Translations under genes and position numbers: made by a program | NCBI RefSeq assembly: GCF_015500095.1 | Contig: NZ_CP062983.1 | Span: 5,146,001-5,210,000 of the forward strand | Source: Phototrophicus methaneseepsis | GTDB lineage: Bacteria > Chloroflexota > Anaerolineae > Aggregatilineales > Phototrophicaceae | DNA length: 64,000 nucleotides | Reading direction: 5' to 3' | Shown here: one piece after another, positions 25,114 to 34,245 of the stretch | Layout: every line of letters begins with the position of its first letter | How positions within the stretch are numbered: position 1 is the stretch's first letter | The notes under the pieces: generated by a model | The model's database searches: none | Seen by the model: only the letters and a program-made list of their open reading frames with translations | Told to the model about the DNA's origin: nothing

Positions 25114-28100
25114 ATGATGAGAAATCGTCTTGCCCACATCCTAGCTGTGACCCTGGCAGGTATTACGCTTCTTGTCATTGTCGTTGGCTTCCCTACTACT
25201 GGATCTATCAGTGAGCACTATCTCGAAAGCTTTATATACGGACTTCTCGTCTTCTTTGCGATCATTTTCAGCATCCCGCTGAGCCAGGGACGCTTAAGCT
25301 TGGCCCACGCTATTGGTATGACGGCCTTTTTATCCCTGCCGAGGGAAGCCTTCTCCATTATGACGCTGATGATCGCGCTGGGAAGCCTTGCTGGGAGTCT
25401 GACGCTGGTACTGCGGCCACGCCCTTTCCATAGCTGGCAAGACCGGCTGTATACACTGATCTATATTGTATCCCGGCAGACAGTATCCTTCTTTGCAGCC
25501 GGGTCGATCTATCTGGCTTTGGGCGGCGTTGTGCCGATTGCACCGGGTTTCGCGTCTAACATCGTCCCGATTACGGCCTTTTCACTGGTTTATGTCGCCC
25601 TGTATCTGTTGATCTTCGCCTTACAAACGAACTATATTCAGTATGGGCCTTACCATATGACGCGCCAGAATGGCCTCGTCATCGGGATGCTCATCTTCAT
25701 GCCGATCCCATTCTCCATTCTAGGGGGCTTCCTATCGCGTATTCATACATCACCAGCCCTGTTCATCGTGACGGTAACGGGCGCGGCAATGCTCATCTTC
25801 GGATTGTATATCCTCAGCCTGCGCCAGTTGCGGCTACAAAGAGAACTCCACGAATCACGCTTGCTCAGTGCGGCCACAGATGCAATCCGGGGCAATCTCT
25901 ATTTACCGGATTTGCTGGAACTGGCTTATCAGGAAGTCGTTAAGCTGCTCGGCGTTGATTACTTCACAGTGGCGCTGCTGGACGACAATGGCGACGTGAG
26001 TTACCCGCTAATCATTGAAGAAAACGCCTATAAGCCTCATGTGCTCGGCGACCCGCCGCCGCCGGATCACGTGCTCATACAGCGCGTCATCGTCACAGGA
26101 GAGCCTCTCATCCTACCCCACGGCGTGCGTCATTACATGGATATGCACAAGCTGCCCCTGCCCAATGTCACAATTAGCAGTTGGGTGGGCATACCCTTAC
26201 GTGCTAGTGGGCGCAGCCTGGGGGCCTTCGTCATCCAATCGCAGGGGCCTCGGCGCTTCTCACAGGATGACATCCGGCTTATCCGTATCCTGACGACAAA
26301 TGCCAGTATCAGCGTAGAAAATGCCCAGGTTTACCAGCAGCAATCTTATCGGGCGGAACAACTCGCCAAGCTGAACATGGTCACAACAACCCTGACCTAC
26401 AGCCTGTCTTATGACGAAGTCATAGAAACAGCGATGGCTTCCGCCGCGCTCATCACAGAAGCGGATGCAACCGCTTTATACGCCATCACCAATGACGGCA
26501 ATTACTATCTGGCAGAACAACGAGGCCTCACATCTGCGGACCAGCTCCCGCCTGTGATGACACCACCTTATGGCACCGGGAATGCACCGCGATTATTAAC
26601 GGTGGCCTCGTTGAATACAGCGCCACCTGCGGTACAGCGCATCCTGCGCGATGCACATATCAACGCCCTTGTAGAACTGCCCCTGTGGGTCGGCAATCAG
26701 CAGATGGGCGTCCTGGTGCTGTACTACAAGATGCCGCAAATATTCGCCTATGAACGCCGCGATTTGCTGCAAGCTTATGCGACGCAGGTCGCCCAGGCGC
26801 TGCATAACGCCAGCACCTTTGCCTCGACGGACCGCGCATTGGAACAGCACATCCAGCAATTGAGCGTCCTGGCGGAATTGGGCCAAACGCTGACAGCAGC
26901 GCTCAAAGATGCGCGGCAAGTGTACGAGACCATTCTGAGCTATATCGTCGATGTCACCAGAGCACCCCATGGTGCCATCATCATGAAAAATGAACATGGC
27001 ATGCTGCACGTCCCGGCGCAGCACGGCTATCCTAAAGATTTCTTCAGCAGCGTCGCAATCTTGCGAGAAGGCATGATTGGGCAGGCTATGGAGAAAGGCT
27101 TCATGGTACAGTGCCATGATACGCACGCCGATGATGGTTGTGCGCCACTGCTACCGGATACCCGCTCCATCTTGCTGGTGCCTATCTGGCGGGGCAGTGC
27201 CTCTGTGGGGCTGGTCTTGCTAGAGAGCGAGAAAGTAGAAGCATTCTCCAAAAGCGACGCGGATTTCTTGCAGCAGGTCGTGCAGCAGGGCATCATCGCG
27301 ATTGAAAATACGCAGCTTTTCCAGCGTGTCCGGCAAGCTCGCGACAATATGGCCGTTATCCTCAACGCCATGGAAGAAGGCATTTTGCTGCTCGGTGCAG
27401 ATAGTACCGTGATGCAGGCTAACCCGCGTATGACGCTGCTCGGCCTGGATAGCGAAGATCTCATTCATCGGCCCATTGCCCACAGCATGGACAACCCGGT
27501 CAACGACCTCATCACACGGCTGGGCTTTGAAGATCAGGCACAGATCGAACGGCTCCTCCAGCGGCTCAACGACCCGGCCATCTGGTCACAATATGATACG
27601 CATAATTACACGCTTGAGGACAACGAGGGCATCCGCCATATTCAACGCCAGATTATCCCCGTGCGCGATGATCAGAGACAGGTGGTAGCGGCACTGCTGG
27701 TCTTCTATAACAAGACAGAAGAATATGAACTGGGGCGGCAGCGGCAAATGTTCTCTCGTATGCTCGTGCACGATTTACGCAGCCCCCTGACCGCTGTGAC
27801 AGCCAGTTTACGCTTATTCCAGGAGTTGATCCCAGAAGACAGCCAGTACCGGTCTATCCTGGAAAAAGCAGTTGATGCCAGCCAGCGCGCCATCCGCACG
27901 GTGTTAATGCGCGCGGATTCCCTACTGGACATCGCCAAGATGGAAAATGGTGAAGTCGAGCTGGACCGTGATATCGCCAGTTTGCCAGAAATTGTCGATA
28001 AGGTGCTGACAGAGCTTATGCCGCTGGCTGTTGAGTTGAATGTCGAGATTCAGACGAATTACATGGATGACCTGCCCTTGCTCAACATCGACGGGGAAAA

Positions 28101-28446
28101 AACAGAGCGCGTCATCATGAACCTGATGGATAATGCCCTCAAGCACAGCCCAACCGACTCCGCCATTGTCGTGCAAGCACGCGATGTGGAAGACGGCTAC
28201 TTGCGCATTAATATCATTGATCAAGGCCCGGGTGTGCCGGATTCTTATAAAGAGCGGTTGTTCGAACAATTTGTGCAGATTGAGGGCCAGCATGGTAAGC
28301 GCCGTGGCGTTGGCCTGGGGCTGACGTTCTGTAAACTGGTGATACAGGCCCAGGGTGGGCGCATCTGGGTAGAAGATAATCCCCAGGGTGGCAGCACCTT
28401 TAGCTTTACGCTGCCTGTGGCCCACATCCCGGAAATTATCGAGTAG
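25114..28446 (+). CDS. Multi-GAF membrane sensor histidine kinase (1110 aa)
   Basis: Residues 1-240 carry about seven membrane helices. Three GAF domains lie at about 256-412, 420-575 and 585-745, then a PAS domain (about 748-870, ILNAMEEGILLLGADSTVMQ). HisKA has His886 (LVHDLRSPLTAV), and HATPase_c (about 960-1105) has INLMDN-type N-box (IMNLMDNALKHSP), G1 DQGPGVP and G2 GVGLGLTFCK. The kinase core is complete and ends without a receiver. Its architecture is a shorter version of the preceding kinase, suggesting duplication and domain loss or gain. Start is ATG 25114 or the next ATG. Its stop is 6 nt from the stop of a convergent gene. Confidence 0.92.
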   Translation: MMRNRLAHILAVTLAGITLLVIVVGFPTTGSISEHYLESFIYGLLVFFAIIFSIPLSQGRLSLAHAIGMTAFLSLPREAFSIMTLMIALGSLAGSLTLVLRPRPFHSWQDRLYTLIYIVSRQTVSFFAAGSIYLALGGVVPIAPGFASNIVPITAFSLVYVALYLLIFALQTNYIQYGPYHMTRQNGLVIGMLIFMPIPFSILGGFLSRIHTSPALFIVTVTGAAMLIFGLYILSLRQLRLQRELHESRLLSAATDAIRGNLYLPDLLELAYQEVVKLLGVDYFTVALLDDNGDVSYPLIIEENAYKPHVLGDPPPPDHVLIQRVIVTGEPLILPHGVRHYMDMHKLPLPNVTISSWVGIPLRASGRSLGAFVIQSQGPRRFSQDDIRLIRILTTNASISVENAQVYQQQSYRAEQLAKLNMVTTTLTYSLSYDEVIETAMASAALITEADATALYAITNDGNYYLAEQRGLTSADQLPPVMTPPYGTGNAPRLLTVASLNTAPPAVQRILRDAHINALVELPLWVGNQQMGVLVLYYKMPQIFAYERRDLLQAYATQVAQALHNASTFASTDRALEQHIQQLSVLAELGQTLTAALKDARQVYETILSYIVDVTRAPHGAIIMKNEHGMLHVPAQHGYPKDFFSSVAILREGMIGQAMEKGFMVQCHDTHADDGCAPLLPDTRSILLVPIWRGSASVGLVLLESEKVEAFSKSDADFLQQVVQQGIIAIENTQLFQRVRQARDNMAVILNAMEEGILLLGADSTVMQANPRMTLLGLDSEDLIHRPIAHSMDNPVNDLITRLGFEDQAQIERLLQRLNDPAIWSQYDTHNYTLEDNEGIRHIQRQIIPVRDDQRQVVAALLVFYNKTEEYELGRQRQMFSRMLVHDLRSPLTAVTASLRLFQELIPEDSQYRSILEKAVDASQRAIRTVLMRADSLLDIAKMENGEVELDRDIASLPEIVDKVLTELMPLAVELNVEIQTNYMDDLPLLNIDGEKTERVIMNLMDNALKHSPTDSAIVVQARDVEDGYLRINIIDQGPGVPDSYKERLFEQFVQIEGQHGKRRGVGLGLTFCKLVIQAQGGRIWVEDNPQGGSTFSFTLPVAHIPEIIE

Positions 28447-28452
28447 CGGTGT

Positions 28453-28896
28453 CTATTTACGCTTTTCGCTATCCAGCACCAGCGCAAACGATTCACTGAG
28501 AATATCCAGCACATCGTCATAGGTGCGCAGATGATAATGCGTATGCCGCCCTGTGACGGTGGTGCTGTTTTTGTTGATGAGTTCATTACGCCAACGCGAA
28601 TGAAAAACCTGGTCAAAGCTGCTGACAGAGCCGCCAGCATAACCATATGTATCGACCTGTGTCAGGGTTAAGGCCTGTACGTCCTCAAAGACCAGCGTAA
28701 AGCCATACCAATCGCGGCCTTCGCTGTTATCCGTCACCGCAGAGCCGTCAATCTGCCCGACAATACGCAGTTGACCGCCTGCCTGGGGGTCATAATGCAA
28801 CCCATCAATGTGGATAGCGTCACGCCCTTGCAAGATACCTAGTGGCGTGTGAATGGGCTTATAAACAGGTTCTGGGAGATGCTTTTGCGGCTTCAT
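28453..28896 (-). CDS. Hypothetical protein, about 147 aa
   Basis: 147 aa, soluble, with no signal peptide or membrane helix. The middle reads as beta-rich (GGQLRIVGQIDGSAV, DWYGFTLVFEDVQALTL), with an aromatic and His-rich part (SRWRNELI, GRHTHYHLRTYDDVL) and a helical end. I recognise no family. It is convergent with the second kinase (stops 6 nt apart) and sits inside the sensory island on the opposite strand. A real gene is likely from length, start and composition. Confidence 0.6.
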   Translation of the reverse strand: MKPQKHLPEPVYKPIHTPLGILQGRDAIHIDGLHYDPQAGGQLRIVGQIDGSAVTDNSEGRDWYGFTLVFEDVQALTLTQVDTYGYAGGSVSSFDQVFHSRWRNELINKNSTTVTGRHTHYHLRTYDDVLDILSESFALVLDSEKRK

Positions 28897-29011
28897 CAGG
28901 ACGTTGTAGCAGGCACTATGATTGACGGATTGTTTAAATGTTTCCAGACATTATTTTCAATTGAATAGCAATTTCCGAATTGTGACTTTTAAGCAACAGC
29001 CTGAATCAGAG

Positions 29012-29045
29012 CGGGACGCAGCATAGCTTTGTTGCGTCCCGTTTT
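29012..29045 (+). terminator. Plus-oriented hairpin terminator
   Basis: CGGGACGCA (29012-29020), a 12-nt loop, TGCGTCCCG (29033-29041), then TTTTATT. The T run is on the plus strand, yet the nearest plus-strand gene ends at 28446 with a minus-strand gene between. It may stop read-through from the kinase operon, and it also lies just downstream of the minus-strand cyclophilin gene. Confidence 0.7.
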
Positions 29046-29087
29046 ATTAACCTATGACAGAGAACCTCTTAACGAGAGGCAACCCGG

Positions 29088-29576
29088 TTATGACTCTGTA
29101 ATTTCTACCGATTTGATTGTATCGAATTGTTCGATGCTATCGACAACGGCCTGGTCTTTTTCACCCTTCACCTTGCCGAAGACAGCGTGTTTGCCATCCA
29201 GCCAATTGGTGACGATGTGCGTGATGAAGAACTGGCTGCCATTGGTATTGCGGCCTGCATTCGCCATGCTGATAGACCCGCGTTCATGCTTGATCTGTAG
29301 GGCGGAGGATTCATCAGGCCAGGTGTAACCTGGGCCACCACGACCATCACCATTGGGGTCGCCACCCTGGATCATGAAGTCTTCGATGACGCGATGGAAG
29401 ATAAGCCCGTTGTAAAAGCCTTCTCGCGCCAAAAAGACGAAGTTATTCACCGTCTTAGGGGCACGATCTGCGAATAAGTCTAATTCGATAGGGCCCTTGT
29501 CAGTTTCAATACGAGCACTGTAATTCTTGGATGGATCAATGACCATATCCGGATAAGCATTGTATTTTTTAGCCAT
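29088..29576 (-). CDS. Peptidyl-prolyl cis-trans isomerase, cyclophilin type
   Basis: 162 aa, a single cyclophilin domain. Active-site segments are present: [19 protein letters not shown] (catalytic Arg and the Q of the binding pocket), [17 protein letters not shown] and [11 protein letters not shown]. There is no signal peptide, so it acts in the cytoplasm, catalysing isomerisation at proline bonds during folding. GAGGAG lies 6 nt before the ATG. It is a household gene on the strand opposite to the sensory island and unlikely to be functionally tied to it. Confidence 0.95.
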   Translation of the reverse strand: MAKKYNAYPDMVIDPSKNYSARIETDKGPIELDLFADRAPKTVNNFVFLAREGFYNGLIFHRVIEDFMIQGGDPNGDGRGGPGYTWPDESSALQIKHERGSISMANAGRNTNGSQFFITHIVTNWLDGKHAVFGKVKGEKDQAVVDSIEQFDTIKSVEITES

Positions 29577-29984
29577 TCGTCACTCCTCAAGCTATTGAGC
29601 GATACAAAGATGATTCGCTATGTTGTCGTGGTCTCTATGTACCCAGGCTGGTTAAATAGCCCGGCTACAGGATAGCAGAAAAAGCTGTTTACACCATACA
29701 GCACCTGATTCAGGCGCCTGTACCATGAATTATTGACCTCATGCAGCGCATGCCCTGGTATACTCTGCCCTAATAGCATTTTTTACTATGGTATATAATC
29801 GTAAAGAAGAATGGTCATAGTCAGCAAGTCTTAACGCAAAGGCACCCTTAAATCCTTCATAATAATAGACAACAACACATTGAAGCGACCAATCTGTTTA
29901 ACGCAATACCGTGATGAAACATATTTATATGGGCCACGGTAAGACATCAGGGCGCAGGAATCCCCGTCCAGGAGACGATTTGCG
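29577..29984. other. Intergenic region upstream of the receiver/GAF operon
   Basis: 408 nt between divergent genes. Possible plus-strand promoter elements are an extended -10 TGGTATACT near 29755 (with TTGACC 20 nt upstream, a long spacing) and TATAAT near 29794. Either would leave a 5' leader of about 190-220 nt before the receiver gene. No gene is seen. The ribosome site of the receiver (AGGAGA, 10 nt from ATG 29985) is clear. Confidence 0.4.
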
Positions 29985-30347
29985 ATGACACGCGTGCTCT
30001 ATATCGAAGACGACTTCAATAACCGGGTACTGGTCAAGCGTGTACTCATGGCCGAGGGTTTTGAAGTCGAAGAAGCGGATAACGCCATTGACGGCATTGA
30101 GATGGCAAAATCAAATCCACCCGATATTATCTTGATGGACATCAGTATGCCGGAGATGGATGGCGTCACTGCGACCCAACAAATCCGTAGTTTACCAGGC
30201 ATTGCCGATCTACCCATTGTTGCCGTGACGGCAAACGCGATGCAAGGCGATAAAGAAGCCTTTTTGGGTGCTGGGTGTGACGGTTACATCAGCAAACCCA
30301 TTGATATCGACACATTTGTTGATCAGGTCCGGCAATTCCTAAAATAA
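29985..30347 (+). CDS. Single-domain response regulator (DivK/CheY-like)
   Basis: 120 aa, one receiver domain and no output domain. Acid pocket E8-D9-D10, phospho-acceptor D52 (IILMDISMPEMDG), switch T82 (VAVTAN) and K104 (YISKPID) are all present. Such proteins shuttle phosphoryl groups within a phosphorelay or act by protein-protein contact. It is the first gene of a run of seven or eight plus-strand genes reaching the 2771-aa hybrid kinase. A good AGGAGA supports the start. Likely partners are the kinases of the same island, which is inference from position. Confidence 0.93.
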   Translation: MTRVLYIEDDFNNRVLVKRVLMAEGFEVEEADNAIDGIEMAKSNPPDIILMDISMPEMDGVTATQQIRSLPGIADLPIVAVTANAMQGDKEAFLGAGCDGYISKPIDIDTFVDQVRQFLK

Positions 30348-30434
30348 AACGTACTTTGGCGGTGAAGGGCTCACAGGCTCGCGTCACCCCACCAGTAATT
30401 TCCACTCAGTGGGGCTGTTATGCAAAGGGAACGT

Positions 30435-30857
30435 ATGACAACACGAACACCAATTGAACCAAGTGAAGCCCACGTCCTCGTCGTTGAGGACAATGTACCT
30501 AACTTTGTGCTGATCGCACGGATGTTGGCTTTTATGGGCGTACAACGTTGTGAATGGAAGACATCTGGCTGGCAGGTTGTTCAATTTGCGGAGACACTGC
30601 CGCGTATTGACTTGATCCTGATGGACATCCGCCTGCCTTACGAAGATGGCTACCAGGCACTCCAAAAAGTACGCGGCAATCCCAAGCTCAAAGATACAAT
30701 CATCTGCGCGGTGACGGCAGAAGCCAGTGAAGACCAGATGCGCCGTGCACAAAAATCCGGTTTTGACGGTTTCCTGGGCAAACCGCTCGATCCAGACCGG
30801 TTCCCAGGCCAGATTCAACGGTTGCTGGCAGGCGAACAAGTTTGGGAGTGGCAGTAA
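30435..30857 (+). CDS. Single-domain response regulator
   Basis: About 140 aa, one receiver with a short N-terminal tail and the end VWEWQ. Acidic pair E18-D19, acceptor D64 (LILMDIRLPYEDG), switch Thr in AVTAEAS and Lys in FLGKPLD are intact. The loop before the acceptor strand is unusual in having CEWKTSGWQ, perhaps a partner surface. An ATG also exists at 30420; AAGGGA lies 4 nt before ATG 30435, so this is chosen. It follows the first receiver by 87 nt and precedes the GAF genes by 80 nt. It lacks an output domain, so it should act inside a relay. Confidence 0.9.
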   Translation: MTTRTPIEPSEAHVLVVEDNVPNFVLIARMLAFMGVQRCEWKTSGWQVVQFAETLPRIDLILMDIRLPYEDGYQALQKVRGNPKLKDTIICAVTAEASEDQMRRAQKSGFDGFLGKPLDPDRFPGQIQRLLAGEQVWEWQ

Positions 30858-30937
30858 AACGAACGCTTACACCAGCTCACATCGCTCAGACTGCTGCGGC
30901 TTAAGAACATAGGAAAGCCAATTTTAAAGGGCAATTT

Positions 30938-32596
30938 ATGGATAATCTGCTGAATTTGCTGTCGTTGGCGGATCAGTTGGGGCGTGAAAGTACTTCTCCT
31001 CAGGCACTTTTGAATACCTTTCTCCCGCGTCTCGTCACATCACACACTGATATCACTACCGCGACAGTCTACCGGCTCGGCACAACAGCACTGTTGCAGT
31101 GGGCCACCCATGGGGAGCAAGATGCGCCAGCGCGGGTCGCGCTGACAGAGCATACGCGCTATGAACAGGCCCTGACCAGTGATGCCATCATCCGGGATCA
31201 AACGTCGCTCATCGCCCCACTGCGCGTACAGGATACGCCCCTGGGTGTGCTGGAGATCCAGTACAAAGCGCCGTCTGATTTGCGAGACGAGGTCGTGGGG
31301 GCCCTGGCTCAGCATCTGGCGCTGCAACTTAACCAATGCCTGCTCCGGGCAATCTTCGCCCGCCAGCAGATCGCAAGTATTGCCCTGCAAAATAGCCATA
31401 ACGCCGCCGATGTCATGCAGACCATGGTCACAGCGCTGGATATGCCCCAGGCACAGATGACGATTTACCTCATACGCCGCAAAGACAGTGGGCAGGTCGA
31501 TAGTCTCTATCGTCTCACGCCTCATGTGCCATCCAATTACCAGCAGATTGACACCGTTGCCCAGAGCGTGTTGCAGAGCTGGCACGATCAATGGCTGAAG
31601 TTGACAGACCTCATGTGGTATGCGGGGGCGGAAGAAGTCATCGCGCCGGAGGCCATGCACAGCGTGCTCCTCAATGGGAATACAAAGAGCGCTTATATGC
31701 TCCCCCTACGCTATGGCGAAACGTTGCTCGGCGTGGTTGTCGTTGCCAGCACAGATGCTATCGCCTTAACGCCTAGCGAACGGAGCATCTTACAAACCAT
31801 TGCAGATAAAGCCGCCATTACGTTGCAGCAAATCCAACTCAATGTTAAACGCGACCAGCAGACGTCTAACGCGGTAACAGCGACCAGAGGTGAAAATGCT
31901 GCATTCAACACAGACGCAGATATTCAACGTCTGCAAGAATTCACAGCATACAGTCACGTGGTGCAGTCTGTATTCGATGAAGATGCCATCCTGAAAGCCA
32001 CACTTGAAGCGATCTTCATGGTAGTGAATGCGCAGTATGTTGCGATCAGCCTCTATAACCAGACGACGCAGACGTTAGAAATGCGTGCAGAGCAGCACTT
32101 TGAGACGCAGTCCATCAATAACCAGGAACTTATCACCGAGCAAACGCATACTCTCGCTTACCGGGCATGGACTGCCCAGGCGATGCGCCAGATTGATGAC
32201 CTGAGCACGGAATCGGATGTCGTCCATCCACAGCGGAGCAGCCTGAAAACTGTGCTTGATCTCATCATTCAGGGGCGCAGCGGCATCCTAGGCATTCTTG
32301 AGATCGGCAGCCAAGATGTGGCCGCTTTTACAGATACGGATGTTACCCTGCTGATTCAGATTTCGAGCCAGTTAGGGATCGCGTTGGCGAATGTCGCGAC
32401 ATATCTGATGAGTTCTCGTAGAGCCACCATGAAAACGCTCACGAATGAAATCTCGGGCCGCATCCAGCGCCAATCCGATATGGAGGGATTGATGCAAGTG
32501 ACGGTCGAAGCGTTGAGTAAGGCACTCCATGCTGAAAAAGCACGTATTCGCCTGGGTGTCGATGCGCCGACGTTGATGCAAAAGGATGCCCAATGA
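30938..32596 (+). CDS. Soluble multi-GAF protein without kinase domain (552 aa)
   Basis: 552 aa with no membrane helix or signal peptide. Three GAF domains are recognisable at about residues 1-140, 145-300 and 325-490. The last 55 residues (LTNEISGRIQRQSDMEGLMQ to EKARIRLGVD) look like the first helices and strand of another GAF domain that then stops. There is no HisKA, HATPase, GGDEF or other output. It overlaps the next gene by 4 nt (ATGA at 32593-32596), so the two are translationally coupled. Ligands are unknown. It probably senses a small molecule or acts as a scaffold for the membrane GAF proteins encoded next. Confidence 0.82.
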   Translation: MDNLLNLLSLADQLGRESTSPQALLNTFLPRLVTSHTDITTATVYRLGTTALLQWATHGEQDAPARVALTEHTRYEQALTSDAIIRDQTSLIAPLRVQDTPLGVLEIQYKAPSDLRDEVVGALAQHLALQLNQCLLRAIFARQQIASIALQNSHNAADVMQTMVTALDMPQAQMTIYLIRRKDSGQVDSLYRLTPHVPSNYQQIDTVAQSVLQSWHDQWLKLTDLMWYAGAEEVIAPEAMHSVLLNGNTKSAYMLPLRYGETLLGVVVVASTDAIALTPSERSILQTIADKAAITLQQIQLNVKRDQQTSNAVTATRGENAAFNTDADIQRLQEFTAYSHVVQSVFDEDAILKATLEAIFMVVNAQYVAISLYNQTTQTLEMRAEQHFETQSINNQELITEQTHTLAYRAWTAQAMRQIDDLSTESDVVHPQRSSLKTVLDLIIQGRSGILGILEIGSQDVAAFTDTDVTLLIQISSQLGIALANVATYLMSSRRATMKTLTNEISGRIQRQSDMEGLMQVTVEALSKALHAEKARIRLGVDAPTLMQKDAQ

Positions 32597-34245
32597 ACGC
32601 CATCTGGAATTCAATCTTCGACGTCTCCCCTTATTCAACGATCACGCAGCGCCATCGCGCCCGTATTGTTGAAATCTTCGGCCTGCTAGCAGTACCGATT
32701 GCGCTGTTGCGCATTTTTGCCATCGAGATCGACATTGAAGGCGTTGTTTTATTCGCCACCCTGATCCTTATAGGCGGCGGCATCGCCAGTTACTTCCTGG
32801 CACGAAGGGGTTCCTTAGTCTGGGCCCAATGGCTGCTCATTGTGTCGCTGATGACGACGCTAAGCCTGATTATCCTCAACAACTTCACCGGTGCGAGCGA
32901 TATGCCCCTGGTGATGGGCCTTGCTATCGCCATGAGTGGGCTGCTGCTGCAAGAGCGCGGCATGATCGTCACCGCTGTATGGAGCCTGGTTATCCTTGTG
33001 ATCGCCACCCTGGCACAAGGCGACCTGACAACAGACTTCATCACCGGGCTTATGAGTGTGACGAGTTATACCGTCCTCACCTATTTGTGGGTGCAATATG
33101 CTCGTGTAAGCCAACAGGCCGGTTATAGCGAAGAAGTCGAAGCACGCTTTAAGTTAGCAGATATTACAACGCAGATCGTCCGCAGCATCACGACCAAACA
33201 GACGATGCAAGAAGCGCTAACCACAGCGCTTGAACTAATCGTGAAAGCCTATGACGATTATTATCATGCGCAGGTCTTCCTGCTCCAGCCAGATGAAGTG
33301 ACCACCTCACTGGTCGCCAGTACAGGCGATGTTGGCAAACGCCTGCTTGCTCGTAACCACAGCCTCGCCGCTGGTAGTGTAAGTATCGTCGGTCAGACGA
33401 TGCTCCATGCAAGGCCGCAGTTTTCTTACGTCGATGAAGTGAACTCGATCTTACGCCCGAATGATTTGCTGCCCCAGACCGTGCTTGAACTGGGTATTCC
33501 GCTGCGCGTGGGTGATGAACTCATCGGTATGCTGGATTTGCAGAGTAAAAAACACGTGGTCATCAAAGATCGTGATCTGGCGATTTTCCAGTCCTTAGCG
33601 GATAACCTCGCCCTGGCGATCAACAACTGGCAGCAGTTAGAGACCGTACAAGAGCAGATCGAAGAAAAAGAATTGCTCGCTGAGCAAACGCGCAGCGCCC
33701 TACGAGAAGTTGAGCGCCTGAATAAGCGTATTATCGGGCGAGCATGGTCTGAATACCTGGACCAGGCACGGGATGTGCAGGGCCTGGATTACGACGCCGA
33801 AACCGAAGCGACCCTCCCGGCCAGTTCATGGACGGTATCACTGGCAGAAGCTGCCCAGAATAACACGATCGTCCACAACGAAAACACCATTGCGGTGCCG
33901 CTGCTCGTCCGTGGGCAGGTGATTGGCGCGATGGAGTTCGAAATCGCAGGAGACTACAGCATCACACCGGAAGACCTGGAGTTGATCCAGGAGATCGGCC
34001 AGGGCTTTGGTCTGGCAGCAGAAAACGTCCGCTTGCTGGAAGATAGCCAGCGCGGTGCCCAACGCCAGACCGTCATCAACGAGATTGGTACGCGCTTACA
34101 GGGTAAGACAAATGTTGAAGCGATCCTGGCAGAAACAGCACATAGCCTGTACGAAGCTATGCGCGCTAAACGCGTTACCGTCCGGCTTGGCACGCCTGAT
34201 AATGCCGATACCCCCTCAGCCGTACAACCGGAGGTCGCACAATGA
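32593..34245 (+). CDS. Membrane GAF protein without kinase domain (550 aa)
   Basis: Six hydrophobic helices at about residues 26-167. A full GAF domain follows (about 190-350, YYHAQVFLLQPDE, GIPLRVGDELIGMLDLQS). Then come a helical linker, the motif LNKRIIGRAWSEYLDQ, and a short half-GAF (VPLLVRGQVIGAMEF). The end is another truncated GAF (VINEIGTRLQGKTNVEAILA to TVRLGTP). The same order recurs in the next three genes. It lacks any catalytic output. It overlaps both neighbours by 4 nt. Likely role: a membrane sensor unit of a multi-protein complex, by inference. Confidence 0.85.
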   Translation: MNAIWNSIFDVSPYSTITQRHRARIVEIFGLLAVPIALLRIFAIEIDIEGVVLFATLILIGGGIASYFLARRGSLVWAQWLLIVSLMTTLSLIILNNFTGASDMPLVMGLAIAMSGLLLQERGMIVTAVWSLVILVIATLAQGDLTTDFITGLMSVTSYTVLTYLWVQYARVSQQAGYSEEVEARFKLADITTQIVRSITTKQTMQEALTTALELIVKAYDDYYHAQVFLLQPDEVTTSLVASTGDVGKRLLARNHSLAAGSVSIVGQTMLHARPQFSYVDEVNSILRPNDLLPQTVLELGIPLRVGDELIGMLDLQSKKHVVIKDRDLAIFQSLADNLALAINNWQQLETVQEQIEEKELLAEQTRSALREVERLNKRIIGRAWSEYLDQARDVQGLDYDAETEATLPASSWTVSLAEAAQNNTIVHNENTIAVPLLVRGQVIGAMEFEIAGDYSITPEDLELIQEIGQGFGLAAENVRLLEDSQRGAQRQTVINEIGTRLQGKTNVEAILAETAHSLYEAMRAKRVTVRLGTPDNADTPSAVQPEVAQ

